Translations under genes and position numbers: made by a program
Shown: one piece after another, positions 36,443 through 49,028 of the stretch
How positions within the stretch are numbered: position 1 is the first letter of the stretch
Layout of the letters: each line of letters begins with the position of its first letter
Notes under the pieces: generated by a model
What the model saw: only the letters and a program-made list of their open reading frames with translations
The model's database searches: none
What the model was told of the DNA's origin: nothing
Assembly (NCBI GenBank): GCA_964035015.1
Contig: OZ035999.1
Span: forward strand, 6,086,176 to 6,150,175
Length of the DNA stretch: 64,000 bases
DNA from: Corallium rubrum
Lineage: Eukaryota; Cnidaria; Anthozoa; Scleralcyonacea; Coralliidae
Reading direction: 5' to 3'

Positions 36443-37835
36443 TAGGGTGAGGCGGTTTTTATAAAAAACCGAAAACCGCCCGAAAAAACCCAAAAAAAAC
36501 GAGTGCATGAACCGATTTTTTTAAAACGCGTTCGAAACCATAGTTATAAAAAAACATGCATGACGCTACTCGCGCAAGATTTCAGTTTCAAAAACAATTG
36601 TATTGATTATAACATCCTAACTACGAATTGCAAAGAAACATGCAGTACATAAGATAAATTTTACATTTACGAGAATGGTCCGGTTTTTCGGCTTTCTTGA
36701 AGAAATGCCAAACAGCACTTTGGCTAATTTTGGCAGAGAAATGTTACCAGTAACCAACAGTTTCGGACAGCGTAACAAAGTATTCCAAGTTCCAACGAAC
36801 GGTTACTTAAAAAGGAAAGCTGAAAGAGCACGAGTCAGAAAATATATGCGATATAACATTGAAAGCGAAAATTGGTTAATTATTCATGTTACGCTCCGAC
36901 TGTTTATGAGTCATACACCAATTTTACTTTAGACCTGTCTTCGCAGAGGTCCGCCTTCATTTGAGCCAATCAAAATTCATCTTCGTTTGATCCGCTTATG
37001 CATGCGTTCAAGCTCGTGCGAATCTGAATCGAAGCCTTTCCGTAATTTCCGTTCTGATATCGGAGATCATACCTCAAACGTACGGTATTTTGAAGACGCA
37101 AATCTCTTCAGTCGTTTTCCCGTCAATTCTGTGTGTAAACGCAACCAACCTCGTCCCCAGGGCATTTTGCCTCCACGTTGGGAGGTCGGCGAAAATGGCC
37201 CTGGCATCGGCTGGTCGATTCTATAATCGGATTGGCCGGTTAAAAACTTGATTAATTCAGATACAGTGTAATTTATTCATCAAAATATGAATTGCAATAA
37301 ATCCACTCTGCGAAGTTCATCCAAAGAATTGTAACGATAGCTTTGGTTAAAGTCAAGAACAACATTAGATATATGTTTCTTCCCGACATTTAAATGTATC
37401 CTGGATAATCGTGGGGAGTATCATGATGAATAATGCTAGCCAGTTGCATTTATGATAAAGGTTCACATGAGTGATTCGGCAGAGCGTTAAATATTTCTTA
37501 TTTATTATTCATGTATACGTATTATACAAAAACGAAACACAAAGACCGCATAAATTTTCTTGCCAAAACACCCCAAATGCTGGGTGTCACGTGACCAGCC
37601 GATGCCAGGGCCATTTTCGCCGACTCCCAACGTGGAGGCAAAATGCCCTGGGGACGAGGTTGTAAACGCAACAAAAACCCGTGTAAGTATGGTTCGACTT
37701 TATTGAAATACCGATTTTTCTTTCGATTTTTCGATTTTTTCGGTTTTTCGGTTTTCCTCCAAAAACAACATCGGTTAAATCGGTTTTCAAAAAACATCGG
37801 GTTTTTTCGGTTTATCGATTAACCGCCTCACCCTA
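36443..37835. mobile_element. hAT-like element with a MITE inserted in it
   Basis: Ends TAGGGTGAGGCGG and CCGCCTCACCCTA, with the 8-base duplication ATAATAAT (36435-36442, 37836-37843), as expected for hAT. Subterminal CGGTTTTTCGG repeats are present. No complete transposase frame was found. The Mutator-like MITE at 37146-37662 is inserted within. Confidence 0.85.
37146..37662. mobile_element. Mutator-like MITE, second intact copy
   Basis: Inverted copy of 27528-28046. TAAACGCAAC is duplicated at 37136-37145 and 37663-37672 (10 bases). Confidence 0.85.
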
Positions 37836-37843
37836 ATAATAAT

Positions 37844-38390
37844 TAACCTATTTAGCTCTAATATCCTCCCTAGTCTTCTCCCGGCAGAAACAAGCAAGAG
37901 CTCGGGTGTTCACAGACTGTGACACAGGCTATTGTGAATGAGGCTTGGTTAAAAAAGTGAGCCCAATTTGTTACTAAGCGAGCGGCCCGCTATGGCAGGT
38001 GCAAACGTCTAAAAGTACCTGTAAAGAGAAAATTCTTATATCAGGGAGGGGTGGAAGGTATCCTTTATTGGGTCTGTAGTTTATGAGATTCATAAAATTG
38101 AAATGTATAGAGAACCTTACCATATTAAAGTGTTTTTTAAACTTGCTTACAATGATATGAAAAATAATTTGTATTGTGTTATAACGTAAAAGATATGCCT
38201 TTTTACGCATTTTCCGACCATCCCCATCCCCCAGGGGAGAACTGATTCTGACCTTGCTCACACTTGATAATATATGCGCGGTTATTTCCTATTTATAGTT
38301 ACGCTTGGAAGTGCTTATAAACATTGTATCATATAATTTGTATATTTCAACATCAAGCTCGTTAGCATCTATTTACAAGCTAAAAAAAAT
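37844..38390. other. Upstream region of Kelch gene 2
   Basis: No repeat family was recognised. The sequence AAAATATGGCGGC spans the start codon at 38391 and resembles a YY1 site at the translation start. The promoter is not otherwise defined. Confidence 0.35.
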
Positions 38391-41300
38391 ATGGCGGCGC
38401 AGCGGATAGCATTCACAAATCCGAAACACGCTTCACACGCCTTTGCAACGTTTGCAGAAATGCGAGAAATGGAAGTGATGTGTGATATTAAGTTGGAAAC
38501 TAGTGTTGACGAATTACCCGCACATAGAGTCGTTTTAGCCGCTTGTAGTCCGTACTTCAGAGACGCGCTTAAAGACTTTGATGCTGACGAGGAGACGTTT
38601 GTTCTGCCTGAAGAACATGACTCGAATGTGATAGCAGCTATTGTCAACTATTTCTACACTGGACGCCTTGCGATAGAAGCCACTCTGTTGCCAGATATGA
38701 TTAGGACCGCTGTGTTTCTCCAGGTAACGAACATTTGTTTATTATATCATGACTATATGTAAGCGAAGCGATACGTTACAGTCAGTTTCGGCTTGCTTTT
38801 GAAATCCGAAACGTATAATTGAAACGAACATTCCGAACTTACGTTGCAATGTTCAGAACTACATTGCGAGGTAGATACAAATTAAGTCGGCAATTTGTTT
38901 CTGTTTAACCAGGTATCTATTATTCTTCATTTCCACCAAAGGAATTCAATTGAAAGCTTATTAAATTCGAACTTCGCGAACTTCTATAGTTCCTAACCTT
39001 CCAATTTCAAAAGCAAGCGGAGAAGACCCCGTTCACACGATGCCGGTACGAAATGAAACCGTAACGAAATCGTCATAGTTAGACTACTACACTCTCTGTT
39101 TTGGTAGTATACCTAACCTTACTATATTTCGATTGTTGTTTCAACACTGCCTACGCAGCACGCTACTTTTACTTCACTATTTGGATGATTTCATATTACT
39201 TTACTGCGGTGTGTTGTGAAGTTCATTCGCAAATTGGCAAGTCTAGTTGTAATCATGGTTGTCGATTATCCAATGAAATTGCGAGCTTTGGATCAAACGG
39301 CTCATTTTGATTGGATAATAGACCATTTGCACGATGACGTAGGATAGTGTTAACTGGGTGACTACAACTACCAGAATGCTTTGCCAGTATCCTTGTAGAT
39401 GAAGATACTGTCAAAGCATTCTGGTAGTTGTAGTCAACCACCGCTATCCTATGTCATCGTGCAAATGGCCTATTTGCAACCGTGTTACCAGAAATAACAA
39501 TGACCTACATATTCCAAAGTATCATACAGCAGCCGGCCAGAGAACATTCAAATATAGAGTGGCTAAACTATGGAATGCCTTAGACGAACCTTTAAAATGC
39601 ATTACTGATTTAAATCATTTTAAAAATATTTTAAAATTAGAATTATTAAAATTATGTAATTAATTCCCAGTTTTTAATAGGATATGTATTTTACACTGTA
39701 GATGTTTAGTAGGTTTCGCTATATTAAGATTTAAATAGTTATTTAGTTTTATAGGATAATAATATTGTAATTTGTCATCGAAAAGCCCGTTTTGAGAATG
39801 TCAATAAAGTATGTATGTATGTTGACAACGTAGTTCCCAAGTTCCGAATGAGCTTCCCAACGAACTATACGCAACATCCAAATAGTGTAATAAAAGTAGC
39901 GTGCTGCGTTAGGCAGTGTAGAAACAACAATCGAAATATAATAAGGTTAGATATACTGCCGAAACAGAGAACGTAGGAGTGTAACGTTTCGAGCGAAGGC
40001 CCTTCGTCAGAGAGAAACGTAGACTCCTACGTTCTCTGTTTCGGCAGTATATCTAACCTTACTATATTTCGATTATACGCAACAACCTGCGGTAAAATCA
40101 ACTGTAAATATCAAGTTCGAGATAAAATTACAAATATTTAGTTGTCTCATGTGTAAAGCTAACGGTCGAATATTGATTTTATTTTAATACCAGGTCCAAC
40201 ATATCGTAGACAGATGCGAAGATCACGTGGTTCCTCAACTAGACATTGTCAATTGTTTAGATTACTACTCTCTGGCTGAGGAGTATGACCTGACAGATCT
40301 GCAAAAGACCATTATTCGTTTCATCAACTGTCATTTTATCGAAATCAGCGAACTCGACGTCTTTTTGAAACTACCAGCCAAACTAATTTGCTCCATTGTA
40401 TCCAGTGATCTTTTGAACGTTGAGAAAGAAGAAGATGTCTACGAGGTTCTGTGGAAATGGTGCAAACATGATGATGAGAAGTAGGTGAACTGGTATTTAG
40501 CCTATATACTGTAACAGAAGCACACACTTTACTTTCACATACAAGAAACGCGTTTCTGTACAAGAAGCGTGCATTCTATTACTGTACAAGGAGCGCGCAT
40601 TCTACTACTCTGACTACAAGAAGCGCGCATTCTACTACTCCACAAGAAGCGCGCATTGTACTGCTGTATAAGAAGCGCGCATTGTACTGCTGTATAAGAA
40701 GCGCGCATTCTACTACTGTACAAGAAGCGCGCATTCTACTACTGTACAAGAAGCGCGCATTCTACTACTGTACAAGAAGCGCGCATTCTACTACTGTACA
40801 AGAAGCGCGCATTCTACTACTCCACAAGAAGCGCGCATTGTACTGCTGTATAAGAAGTGCGTATTATACTACTCTACAAGAAGCGCGCGCATTGTACTGC
40901 TGTATAAGAGGGTCCGGGGGTATAACCCCCGGGAAATGTTTGATTTTCTCACTCTGAAACGCGATTTCCCTGTATTTTGAGGTCAGTTTTACTACGTCTG
41001 TGCTAACTGGCAGCAGAAAACTCATGCTTTGACGTCGCATTTTTAGGGGGGCTCAGTCGCCTCCTTCCTGCGAATAGGGTAGCGCCAGCACATCCCCCTC
41101 CCCGCCCCCTGCTTCCTACGGCCGTGCAAGGAGTGTGTATTTAACTACTATATAAGAAGGACACATTCAATTACTGTATAATAAGAAGCGCACATTCTAC
41201 AACTGTGCAAAAAATGCGCATTCAACTTCTGAACAAGAAGTGCGCATTCAACTACTGTATACATGCAAGAAGCGCACGTACATACAGTACACACATATAC

Positions 41301-44300
41301 TGCATCTAATTGTGTCTTTGTTGTCTTTTTTTTAGTCGTAAATGCCACCGTGAAGAAGTTCTGTGTAAGGTACGATTTTTTCAACTTAATCCCCAATTCT
41401 TAACCGAACGAGTAATCCCGGAGTGCTGGCCAAAAGGCGAAGAAATCTGTAAAGACGCAATAAAGCAAGCACTCATTTACCACAGTTCTGAGAAGAAACA
41501 GCGACTGGAACTACAAGAAAAATTGAACCCAAGATATCCAAGCAAGGTAACAAAACACTAATTCACTGTAACGTAGAAACAGGATATTTTACAACGGCGA
41601 CGAGGACGATATCTTGGGAGTAAGCGCAGCAGCAGTGTTCCAGGGTTCCAGTGAGCAAATAATTAACCTCTCTTATTAAGCGGACAAATCCATATCAAAA
41701 TTAAGGTGGTTCGACAGTAACTCATGAAAAATTACATATTTTCTTAATGAAAAATTTTGCCCAGGTTTCATGAGCTTCATTTTATTAGTTCATTGCACAG
41801 CTCTAGTGGCGGTCTTGATTATTGAAAATATTAAAGACTTATAAACCGAGTGCGAGGTCTGTACGGGAAAGTATTTGCCTGAGGTTTTCGTACAGACCGA
41901 GCGACGAAGGAGCGAGGTTTGTGCGATAAAACCGAGGGCAAATACTTTCCCGTACAGACCGAGCAAACGAGGTTAATAAGGAATTTATTATATGGCTATT
42001 GGTTCATTTTATTTTAAAGCTTCGAGCGTTGTTTTCGTCTTCGGAGTATGCTGTTTACCTTACCTGTTGACTTTTTCGTGTCGCTTCTTGGCCTTCTTAT
42101 TTACACCAGTTCGGCTTTTATTTGTCGTGTTTTTAGATAAACAGCTTTAAAGAAAACCAGCAGTGATGTTCCAACACATTTTATTGTTCAGAATATTTGA
42201 ATAAAGATACCTATTTCTCTTTTATTTGTATTCAAATCAACTCAGAAATGTTCCCGCCAAAACTTACAGGGCCGAGAAAAAAGCGTATTGACCGGTCGGT
42301 CAATATCGTAAAATCCCGACCTCTCATGAACCAATCAGCGTGCGTCGTCTTGCGTACGGACCGAAAATCAAACCCAGCCATATAATTAATAATTATACTT
42401 TTAGCGCTTGTGTATCTAGAGGTACGCTTGTGTTTGGGGAAACACTGATGCGACTCGACTCGTAAACTTGTAGCAATGATATCTCATTAAGAATTTAATG
42501 GATTTTTCTGTGGTTATTCTACAGCTAGTATGCTATGGAATGAACTAGAATAAAGATTATTGGACCAATTTTTGTGCATTTGTCAAATACATTCTTCAAA
42601 TTTGAGCAGTTTTTAATTAAATATATAGTAAATATTTCATACTTTTGATCCGTTGGCCTAAATCAAATATCTTTAGTTCATTGCATAGACTTACCAGTTA
42701 AGTTAAGTTCCCGGTGGGGTTTTCCCCGGCTATTTCTTGGTTACTACGGCACGGATGTGCTAATAAGCATATGAATGAAGTCACCTTAACATGCATATAA
42801 TAGTTATGTAATTTATATATTTGCTTCTTAGTTAACTTTAAAAAGTTGAAATTTTGAGGGTCATACCTAATTGGCTTCTAATTGACTTTCAGGCCATTTT
42901 CATGTTCGACAGCAGGACGCCTATTATTGAAATGTACGATCCGATTACCGAGGATTGTGTGGAAGGGATAGGCATGATGGTCTGCCGAGACTGTGCTGCA
43001 GACCAAGGGTGGCGTCGAGCAGCCGTGGTGGTCGGCAACGACCTGTTTGTCGTTACAGCTTCTAAAGTTGAGAAATTCAATAATTTGTTGTTGACATGGG
43101 AAAAAGTCGCTGAAGGTTAGTCACCAAAGACAAACTGGAGTAACTAAACGAACGAACGAACGAACGAACGAACGAACGAACGAACGAACGAACGAACGAA
43201 CGAACGAACGAACGAACGAACGAACGAACGAACGAACGAACGAACGAACGAACGAACGAACGAACGAACGAACGAACGAACGAACGAACGAACGAACGAA
43301 CGAACGAACGAACGAACGAACGAACGAACGAACGAACGAACGAACGAACGAACGAACGAACGAACGAACGAACGGACGGACGGACGGACGGACAGACGAA
43401 CGAACGAACGAATGAATATGGACGAATACTCGAATGGACGAATCAATCAACTATCCATCAACTATCTATTCATCCATCTATCCATCCAAACACTCACCCA
43501 CTCATCTATCCATCCACCATCAATTAATGGACCTTTTCGCCAATAGCCGCGCCATCTTGAATTCGCAATGCACTGTGGTTGGTCTATCCAGGGTAATAAG
43601 CTCAATTAAAAGGATGATTGCTTAGTGTTGAGACACAATGCGGTAATTTTTTCTTCATAAACACTTTCATGGCAACAATGTCTAGATATGATCGTTGTCA
43701 TATTGGTAAAAGCAATAATTCTCGTACGTATAAGGATACATTTGTCATGAATCTATGCTTACACGTCCGAGAATTGTTGCTTTTACCAATATGACAATTA
43801 CACACTGCATCAGATGTATTGCGGTGCCATAACGAGTCACGACTTAGCAGCGCTTTGTATTCCGTTCGTTCGTTCGTTCGTTCGTTCGTTCGTTCGTTCG
43901 TTCGTTCGTTCGTTCGTTCGTTCGTTCGTTCGTTCGTTCGTTCGTTCGTTCGTTCGTTCGTTCGTTCGTTCGTTCGTTCGTTCGTTCGTTCGTTCGTTCG
44001 TTCGTTCGTTCGTTCGTTCGTTCGTTCGTTCGTTCGTTCGTTCGTTCGTTCGTTCGTTCGTTCGTTCGTTCGTTCGTTCGTTCGTTCGTTCGTTCGTTCG
44101 TTCGTTCGTTCGTTCGTTCGTTCGTTCGTTCGTTCGTTCGTTCGTTCGTTCGTTCGTTCGTTCGTTCGTTCGTTCGTTCGTTCGTTCGTTCGTTCGTTCG
44201 TTCGTTCGTTCGTTCGTTCGTTCGTTCGTTCGTTCGTTCGTTCGTTCGTTCGTTCGTTCGTTCGTTCGTTCGTTCGTTCGTTCGTTCGTTCGTTCGTTCG

Positions 44301-47300
44301 TTCGTTCGTTCGTTCGTTCGTTCGTTCGTTCGTTCGTTCGTTCGTTCGTTCGTTCGTTCGTTCGTTTAGGGATCTTAAGCAAGCACAACGCGAACGTCAA
44401 CAATAGTATTTTTCAACCAAAACAAAACGTTGAATAATTTGCAGTCCCAAAACAAGGGACAACAAAAGCTGTTAGTTTACTTAGGCGTTAATCTATCATA
44501 CGTCACGTTGTCGAAGTTATGGCTGCTTTTTAAAGATCTTACAAAATACATAAAGCATACAATATACCATATCCTGATCCATGGTTTCTTTTAAATGCAG
44601 TAACTTAATTACCGTATACAAGCCAGCCTTCATGTATACAGAATATACGCCCTGTAGTATATAGTGTATATTGTATATTTAGGATGTACACAGGCTATCT
44701 GACTACATAGCAACCTTGTTATAAAACATCGCTACAGCAAGTTGTTGGTTAATCCATAGTTAGTGGAAGGGGGTGGTTTGAAAGCTACATTGTCTTTCAA
44801 GATTATGCAATGGTCATGTTGATGAACGCAACAGTTCATGTTGGAGGAAGGCAATTGGTTGAAGAAAGGAAATTCTATGGACACGTGACGACGAAGGACT
44901 ACACAACGAACAAAGAACTTACACGTGATGACGAAGGACTACACCAATTAAACCCAAACGTTGGTATTGGATGACTGCTTCATTATACAGAAAATACAAT
45001 ACGTTCAGTGACCGTGAAATTAGCAAATTAAACAAAAGCATGGAACGATGACTTTTGCCGAGTTTCCAAACCATCCCCCTCCACTAACTATGGTTAATCT
45101 GCGACAGGCTTGTTGATCACAAGTCCCAACAACTTGCTACTACAAACTTGTGAGCAATTATTTGAGTTGCAACCCCACTTCCGACGCGCCCTTGCTCCAA
45201 AAACAAAAGATCTAAATATAAGTATACACAATTGCCACGTGGAATAAATGCAAACATAAAGAGCTTCACAAAAGAGAGTCTTGTTCTAATTGTTCTGGGT
45301 TGGTGAGCACATGACACTTTAATTAGCACTTAGCCAGTGACGGGGGAAGATGTTCTGTACTATTGGAGGGGATAATTTATCAATAGAATGATAAGGATTG
45401 TATTTTGACCCCTCAGCAAGTTTTAGCCAATTCTTAACCCTATTTTTAGAGAGATTGCATATTGGGAGGGCAAGTACACGAGTCGGATCGAATAGCTAGT
45501 ACGAGTCCACCGTCTAGTTTATACACGGTTTATGAGCCACAGAATGTGTCTCTGACGTTTTGCACAAATTAAGTTCACGATATCAAAAACCATAGAGGCT
45601 GACGGACATATAAGTGACTTCCCTGATTTTGTAGGCTAAAAGACGAAAATATATCAACATCTACATTTCGTTTGACATCACACCAACTATGAACTAATAT
45701 ATCAGGAAATTGCATAAAAGTATCCTGAATAAGTTTTAACTATGTAAAAAATTAGAGTTTGAGATAAATAAAACTTTGGATAAATAAAACGTTGGATAAA
45801 CAAGCACTGTGAATAAATAGAAACCTAAATCTAAAAATCTAAAAATATTTACATATATATTAAAAAAGATCACCTAGTTTGGCTTTAAATTTAAAAAGGG
45901 AGTCTGACCATTAACCAATTTCTGATCTCTAGAGCTTTGCTGTTGTAAATCGTTTAGACAATCAATCTCAAACGTTTCTAAAATGCGATCACATACCTGT
46001 TGATAGCCATTTTGAATTTATTACGGAGTATAATTCATGCAATAATCCAATAATACATGCCTGCTGAAAATAGGCAGGCACGTTCACGAGTCCATCCGTG
46101 ATTTCGGGGGAGGTGAGTGCCGGATTTTTCTTCACGGAAAATACCTAAATATTTCTTTGGTTTTTAAGTAGTTTTATTAATATCATCTTTCTTTAAATAA
46201 TAAATAAAGACATATAAGTTTTATTTTAGGTGTCGACGTACGACAAGCAGCCATTTGTGCTGACGAGGATTCCTTTTACGTGCTTGGTGGAAGAGATCAG
46301 TCTTTAGCAGTGAAGTGTTTTAATGTTGAAAGGTTATGCTGGAGTAAACCTCCGTTGGAAAATATGATTACAGGAAGACGATCGGCTGGTGAGTTGGAAC
46401 GTCAAGATTACTTTTAAGAATTAGGAAATCGAGAGTTTCTCAGTTTATTATATATAATCGAGGTAATCGAGCCAAAACAATATGATGATGATGATGGTGA
46501 TGGTGGTAGTGGTGGTGGTGATGGTGATATGGTGGTTGTAATAGTGATGGTGATGTTGGTGATATGGTGGTGGTGTTGATGGTGGTGGTGTTGATGGTGG
46601 TGGTGGTGATAGTATTGTTGATGGTGGTGGAGCATGGTGATGATGGTGGTGATGATAATATGGTGGTGGTAATAGTGATGGTAATGTTGATGGTGGTGGT
46701 GATATGATGGTGTTAATAGTGATGGTGATGGTAATGGTGATGATGGTGATATGGTGGTGGTAATAGTGTTGTTGATGGTGGTGATGGTGGTGATAATGGT
46801 GATATGGTGGTGGTAATAGTGTTGTTGATGGTGGTGGTGATGGTAGTGGTGGTGATGGTGGTGATGGTGATGGTGGTGGTGGTGATGATGGTGATATGGT
46901 GGTGGTGGTGGTGGTGGTGATGATGGTGATATGGTGGTGGTAATAGTGTTGATGTTGGTGGTGGTGGTGATGGTAATATGGTGGTGGTGATAGTGATGTT
47001 GATGGTGGTGGTGGTGGTGATGATGGTGATACGGTGGTGGTAATAATGATGTAGTTGATGGTGGTGATGGTGATGGTGAATCGACTACGGTGATTACGAT
47101 GATAATAGACTCATGATCATGAATTTACCGCCAGTCCTTGTGGCCAGGTCTTGACCTACCAGTTTTTTTTGACTGGAGATCAAGCGCATTGTGTTTATCA
47201 TTTTAGCGGCCGTTGCTAGCAATGGGCGACTCTACGTATTGGGTGGATTCGGTGTTGAGGAGCCACTAGCTTCGATGCATCGCTATTCTCACCGTCGCCG

Positions 47301-47721
47301 CGGAAATAGGCCATGGAAAGCATTAGTACCACTAAACACGGCAAGATATGATTTCTCTGCGCTTATTATTCGAAACAAGATTTATGCCATCGGCGGGAAA
47401 AACAACGAACGCTCTCCTTCAAATACAATCGAAACGTTTGACTTGAACAGTCAGGAGGAGAAGTGGGTTCAATTTGGAGATTCTTCTTGCCCAAGTATAC
47501 CCAATATGATTCGTTGCAGAAGCGAATTTGGCGCCGCATTTTTTGGCGGAAAGCTGTGGTGTCTCGGTGGCCGTGGTGAGAACAGCGTCGAGAGGTTTGA
47601 TTTTGGAACCAAAAGCTGGGAACTCGTGGCTGGTGTGAAGTTGGGAAAGGTTCGCTATGCCATGTCATGCGTCTTGTATCCGTTATTAGACTCGCAGTTG
47701 TTGAAAACCAGACGCAAGTAA
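38391..47721 (+). CDS. BTB-BACK-Kelch protein, gene 2 (six coding exons)
   Basis: Exons 38391-38723, 40194-40480, 41336-41546, 42893-43115, 46230-46388 and 47207-47721 (TAA) join in frame with GT/AG borders and phases 0,2,0,1,1, giving 575 residues. Exon 1 is a typical BTB domain (MCDIKLET, then AHRVVLAACSPYFRDAL, NYFYTGRL). Exons 2-3 form the BACK domain (VNCLDYYSLAEEYDLTDLQ; EDVYEVLWKW). Exons 4-6 give Kelch blades with SFYVLGGRD, LYVLGGF, IYAIGGK and LWCLGGRG. It is likely a Cullin-3 substrate adaptor, as for the KLHL family. The start ATG (38391) is the first in frame and precedes the BTB domain by about 30 residues. The protein ends in a short basic tail (KTRRK). Same exon plan as gene 1 about 3.2 kb upstream, so they are tandem paralogues, well diverged in sequence. 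The exact KLHL orthologue is not identified. Confidence 0.88.
39027..40076. mobile_element. Intron 1 repeats: foldbacks and a non-LTR retrotransposon tail
   Basis: 39027-39075 is a partial GACCCCGTTCACACGATGCC foldback; 39085-39185 and 39885-40076 are ACTGCCGAAA-family copies, the second a nearly perfect hairpin around CGAAGGCCCTTCG; 39329-39469 is another hairpin (CATTTGCACGATGACGTAGG). The retrotransposon tail is listed separately. Confidence 0.75.
39451..39825 (+). pseudogene. Non-LTR retrotransposon 3' end (CR1/L2-like)
   Basis: The frame to 39663 encodes NNNDLHIPKYHTAAGQRTF, then YRVAKLWNALDEPLK, a segment typical of the C-terminal end of CR1/L2-type reverse transcriptase ORFs. The 3' tail ends with AATAAAGTATGTATGTATG, a short tetranucleotide run typical of such elements. 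Heavily 5' truncated; family assigned from memory. Confidence 0.7.
40545..41285. repeat. 26-bp minisatellite interrupted by an unrelated segment
   Basis: Tandem copies of about 26 bases containing ACAAGAAGCGCGCATTCTAC run from 40545 to about 40905 and resume, decayed, at about 41125-41285. Between them lies a segment with GGGTCCGGGGGTATAACCCC, resembling the hAT-like elements elsewhere. Intron 2 of Kelch gene 2. Confidence 0.9.
41835..42385. mobile_element. Dispersed repeat with CGAGGTCTGTAC arms
   Basis: A segment of about 550 bases starting GACTTATAAACCGAGTGCG and ending CCCAGCCATATAAT, nearly identical to 62525-63045. The first 130 bases hold inverted TCTGTACGGGAAAGTATTT motifs. Intron 3 of Kelch gene 2. 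No coding capacity. Confidence 0.75.
43146..43411. repeat. (CGAA)n array
   Basis: About 230 bases of perfect CGAA units followed by CGGA variants, beginning about 30 bases after the exon 4 donor of Kelch gene 2. It decays into ATCCATCCATC-like sequence to about 43525. Confidence 0.98.
43698..43795. mobile_element. Small hairpin between the two tetranucleotide arrays
   Basis: GTCATATTGGTAAAAGCAAT and its near complement in the right arm, about 100 bases in all. Confidence 0.65.
43862..44366. repeat. (TTCG)n array
   Basis: About 505 bases of uninterrupted TTCG in intron 4 of Kelch gene 2. It is the reverse complement of the (CGAA)n array 450 bases upstream. Frames of about 200 residues here are artefacts. 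Confidence 0.98.
44367..46229. other. Rest of intron 4 of Kelch gene 2
   Basis: A foldback has arms near 44735-44795 and 45060-45150 (TAGTTAGTGGAAGGGGGTGG and complement). A direct repeat CACGTGATGACGAAGGACTA occurs near 44882 and 44923. From 45150 to the acceptor at 46228-46229 nothing else was recognised. Confidence 0.55.
46480..47080. repeat. GGT/GAT-rich imperfect array
   Basis: About 600 bases of GGTGGTGAT-type trinucleotides with higher-order units such as GATATGGTGGTGGTAATAGT. It occupies most of intron 5 of Kelch gene 2. The complementary composition to the CCA array in IFT88 is probably coincidental. Confidence 0.95.
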
Positions 47722-47759
47722 AGGATAAAGGACTGGAGGGGGGGGGGGTAATCATCCTT

Positions 47760-48105
47760 ACTTGCAGCCGGGGGGTAATCATCCTTACTTGCAGCCAGCG
47801 GCTGAATTACGAAGGACGCATTTCAACGTGGCCGTGTCGAGGCATATCAAAGGCGCTCCAGGCAGCCGCCGTACGACACAGTTCAGACCACGGATCACAG
47901 CGAAGATGTAGGTGTTAATTTTACGGAGGGAGGAAAACCGGAGAACCCAGCGAAAACCCTGGAAGCACACGATAGATCAACTACAACTCTACTCACATGA
48001 CTTCCAAGCTCGACAATGACCCATCATCCAAGTATACTAACCCCATGTAACCGGACTTAACTTTTTGGCAGTGCGCTAACAGCACACGCCACCCGTGTTC
48101 CCATC
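47760..48105 (-). mobile_element. 5S-rRNA-derived SINE (minus strand)
   Basis: Read on the minus strand: GTGTGCTGTTAGCGCACTGC, then AAAAGTTAAGTCCGG, TACTTGGATGATGGG and the same tail as at 18290-18580. Unlike the two other long copies it has no insertion in the head. It lies just downstream of Kelch gene 2. Confidence 0.8.
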
Positions 48106-48158
48106 AAGTGATCAACTCTAGCTGCTTAATATTAGCTATATAAACAACAACAATCGTT

Positions 48159-48590
48159 TTACGGGCCGTTTTCCTCCGGCTTACGCGGGGGTTGGCCGAC
48201 GGCTCCCCACAACAGTTTCCTCCACTTCTCTCGCTCCGGAGCATCCTCCCATTTCAACCCACACTCTCTCATATCCCTTTCCACCACCTGACTCCATGTC
48301 ATCCTCGGCCTTCCTCGTCCTCTTGTACCTTCCACCTCGAGCGACATGCTCTTCTTCACCCAGTCACCATCGTCTTTACGCAGCACATGATTCCGGTTGC
48401 GCTTTATGACATCAGACACCAACTCAATCCCCATTCTTTCCCTCAGTTCCGCACTCAGCACTCTATCCTTTTGCGATACACCACACATCCATCGCACCAT
48501 CCTCATCTCTGTCCGCTCCAATCTCCTCCTCTGCTCTGAAGTCATTCTGCTCTGCAGTCATGGCCCACGTCTCACTTCCATACAAATAAT
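48159..48590 (-). pseudogene. Non-LTR retrotransposon ORF2 C-terminal end (RTE-like)
   Basis: The minus frame from 48545 to the stop at 48159 encodes RRLERTEMRMVRWMCGVS, then ELRERMGIE, HVLRKDDGDWVKK and GTRGRGRPRMTW, the conserved C-terminal segment of RTE/CR1-type ORF2 proteins. YGSETWAM is still readable just upstream in a different frame, so a frameshift lies near 48540-48550. The upstream side ends in an AAT microsatellite, a 5' truncation. No reverse transcriptase core is present. Confidence 0.8.
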
Positions 48591-48731
48591 AATAATAATA
48601 TTAGCTATATAATGTAATATAATTTTAACATCAGCCGTAAAATCAACACATAAATCTTAGCTGGGCACCGTGGTCTGACAAGTCTTGTATTGTGCTGCCA
48701 TGATCATTCAACCATTTATACTGGCTGCAAG

Positions 48732-49028
48732 AACACCGCTGCCAAACGTTTGCGCATGCGTGAATTCGCTGAGTAAACACTGCAAGAGAAGTGGGAACTA
48801 GCTGTGGCGACACAACCAGACAGTGAAGACTAAGTGAGACTCGACTATTCGAAAATTACGAAGGGGTAAATTCAGAATATGTTACAATAAAGCCATGCAC
48901 AAATTACCTACCTTATCTTTTCGGTAGTATGCTTATAATTTTAACTTTTGTGTCGGACTCTTGGACAAGTCCAAATATTTCGACGAGCTATGATGTCGGG
49001 CATGCGCAAAACGTTTGGCAGCGGTGTT
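48732..49028. mobile_element. Inverted-repeat element, AACACCGCTGCC ends (copy 2)
   Basis: Copy of 9745-10101, slightly shorter. Ends AACACCGCTGCCAAACG and CGTTTGGCAGCGGTGTT. Confidence 0.75.

Noticed and set aside
43814-44437. 200-codon frames in several readings (RSFV and NERT repeats)
   Set aside because: Pure products of a tetranucleotide array without stops; open in several readings at once.
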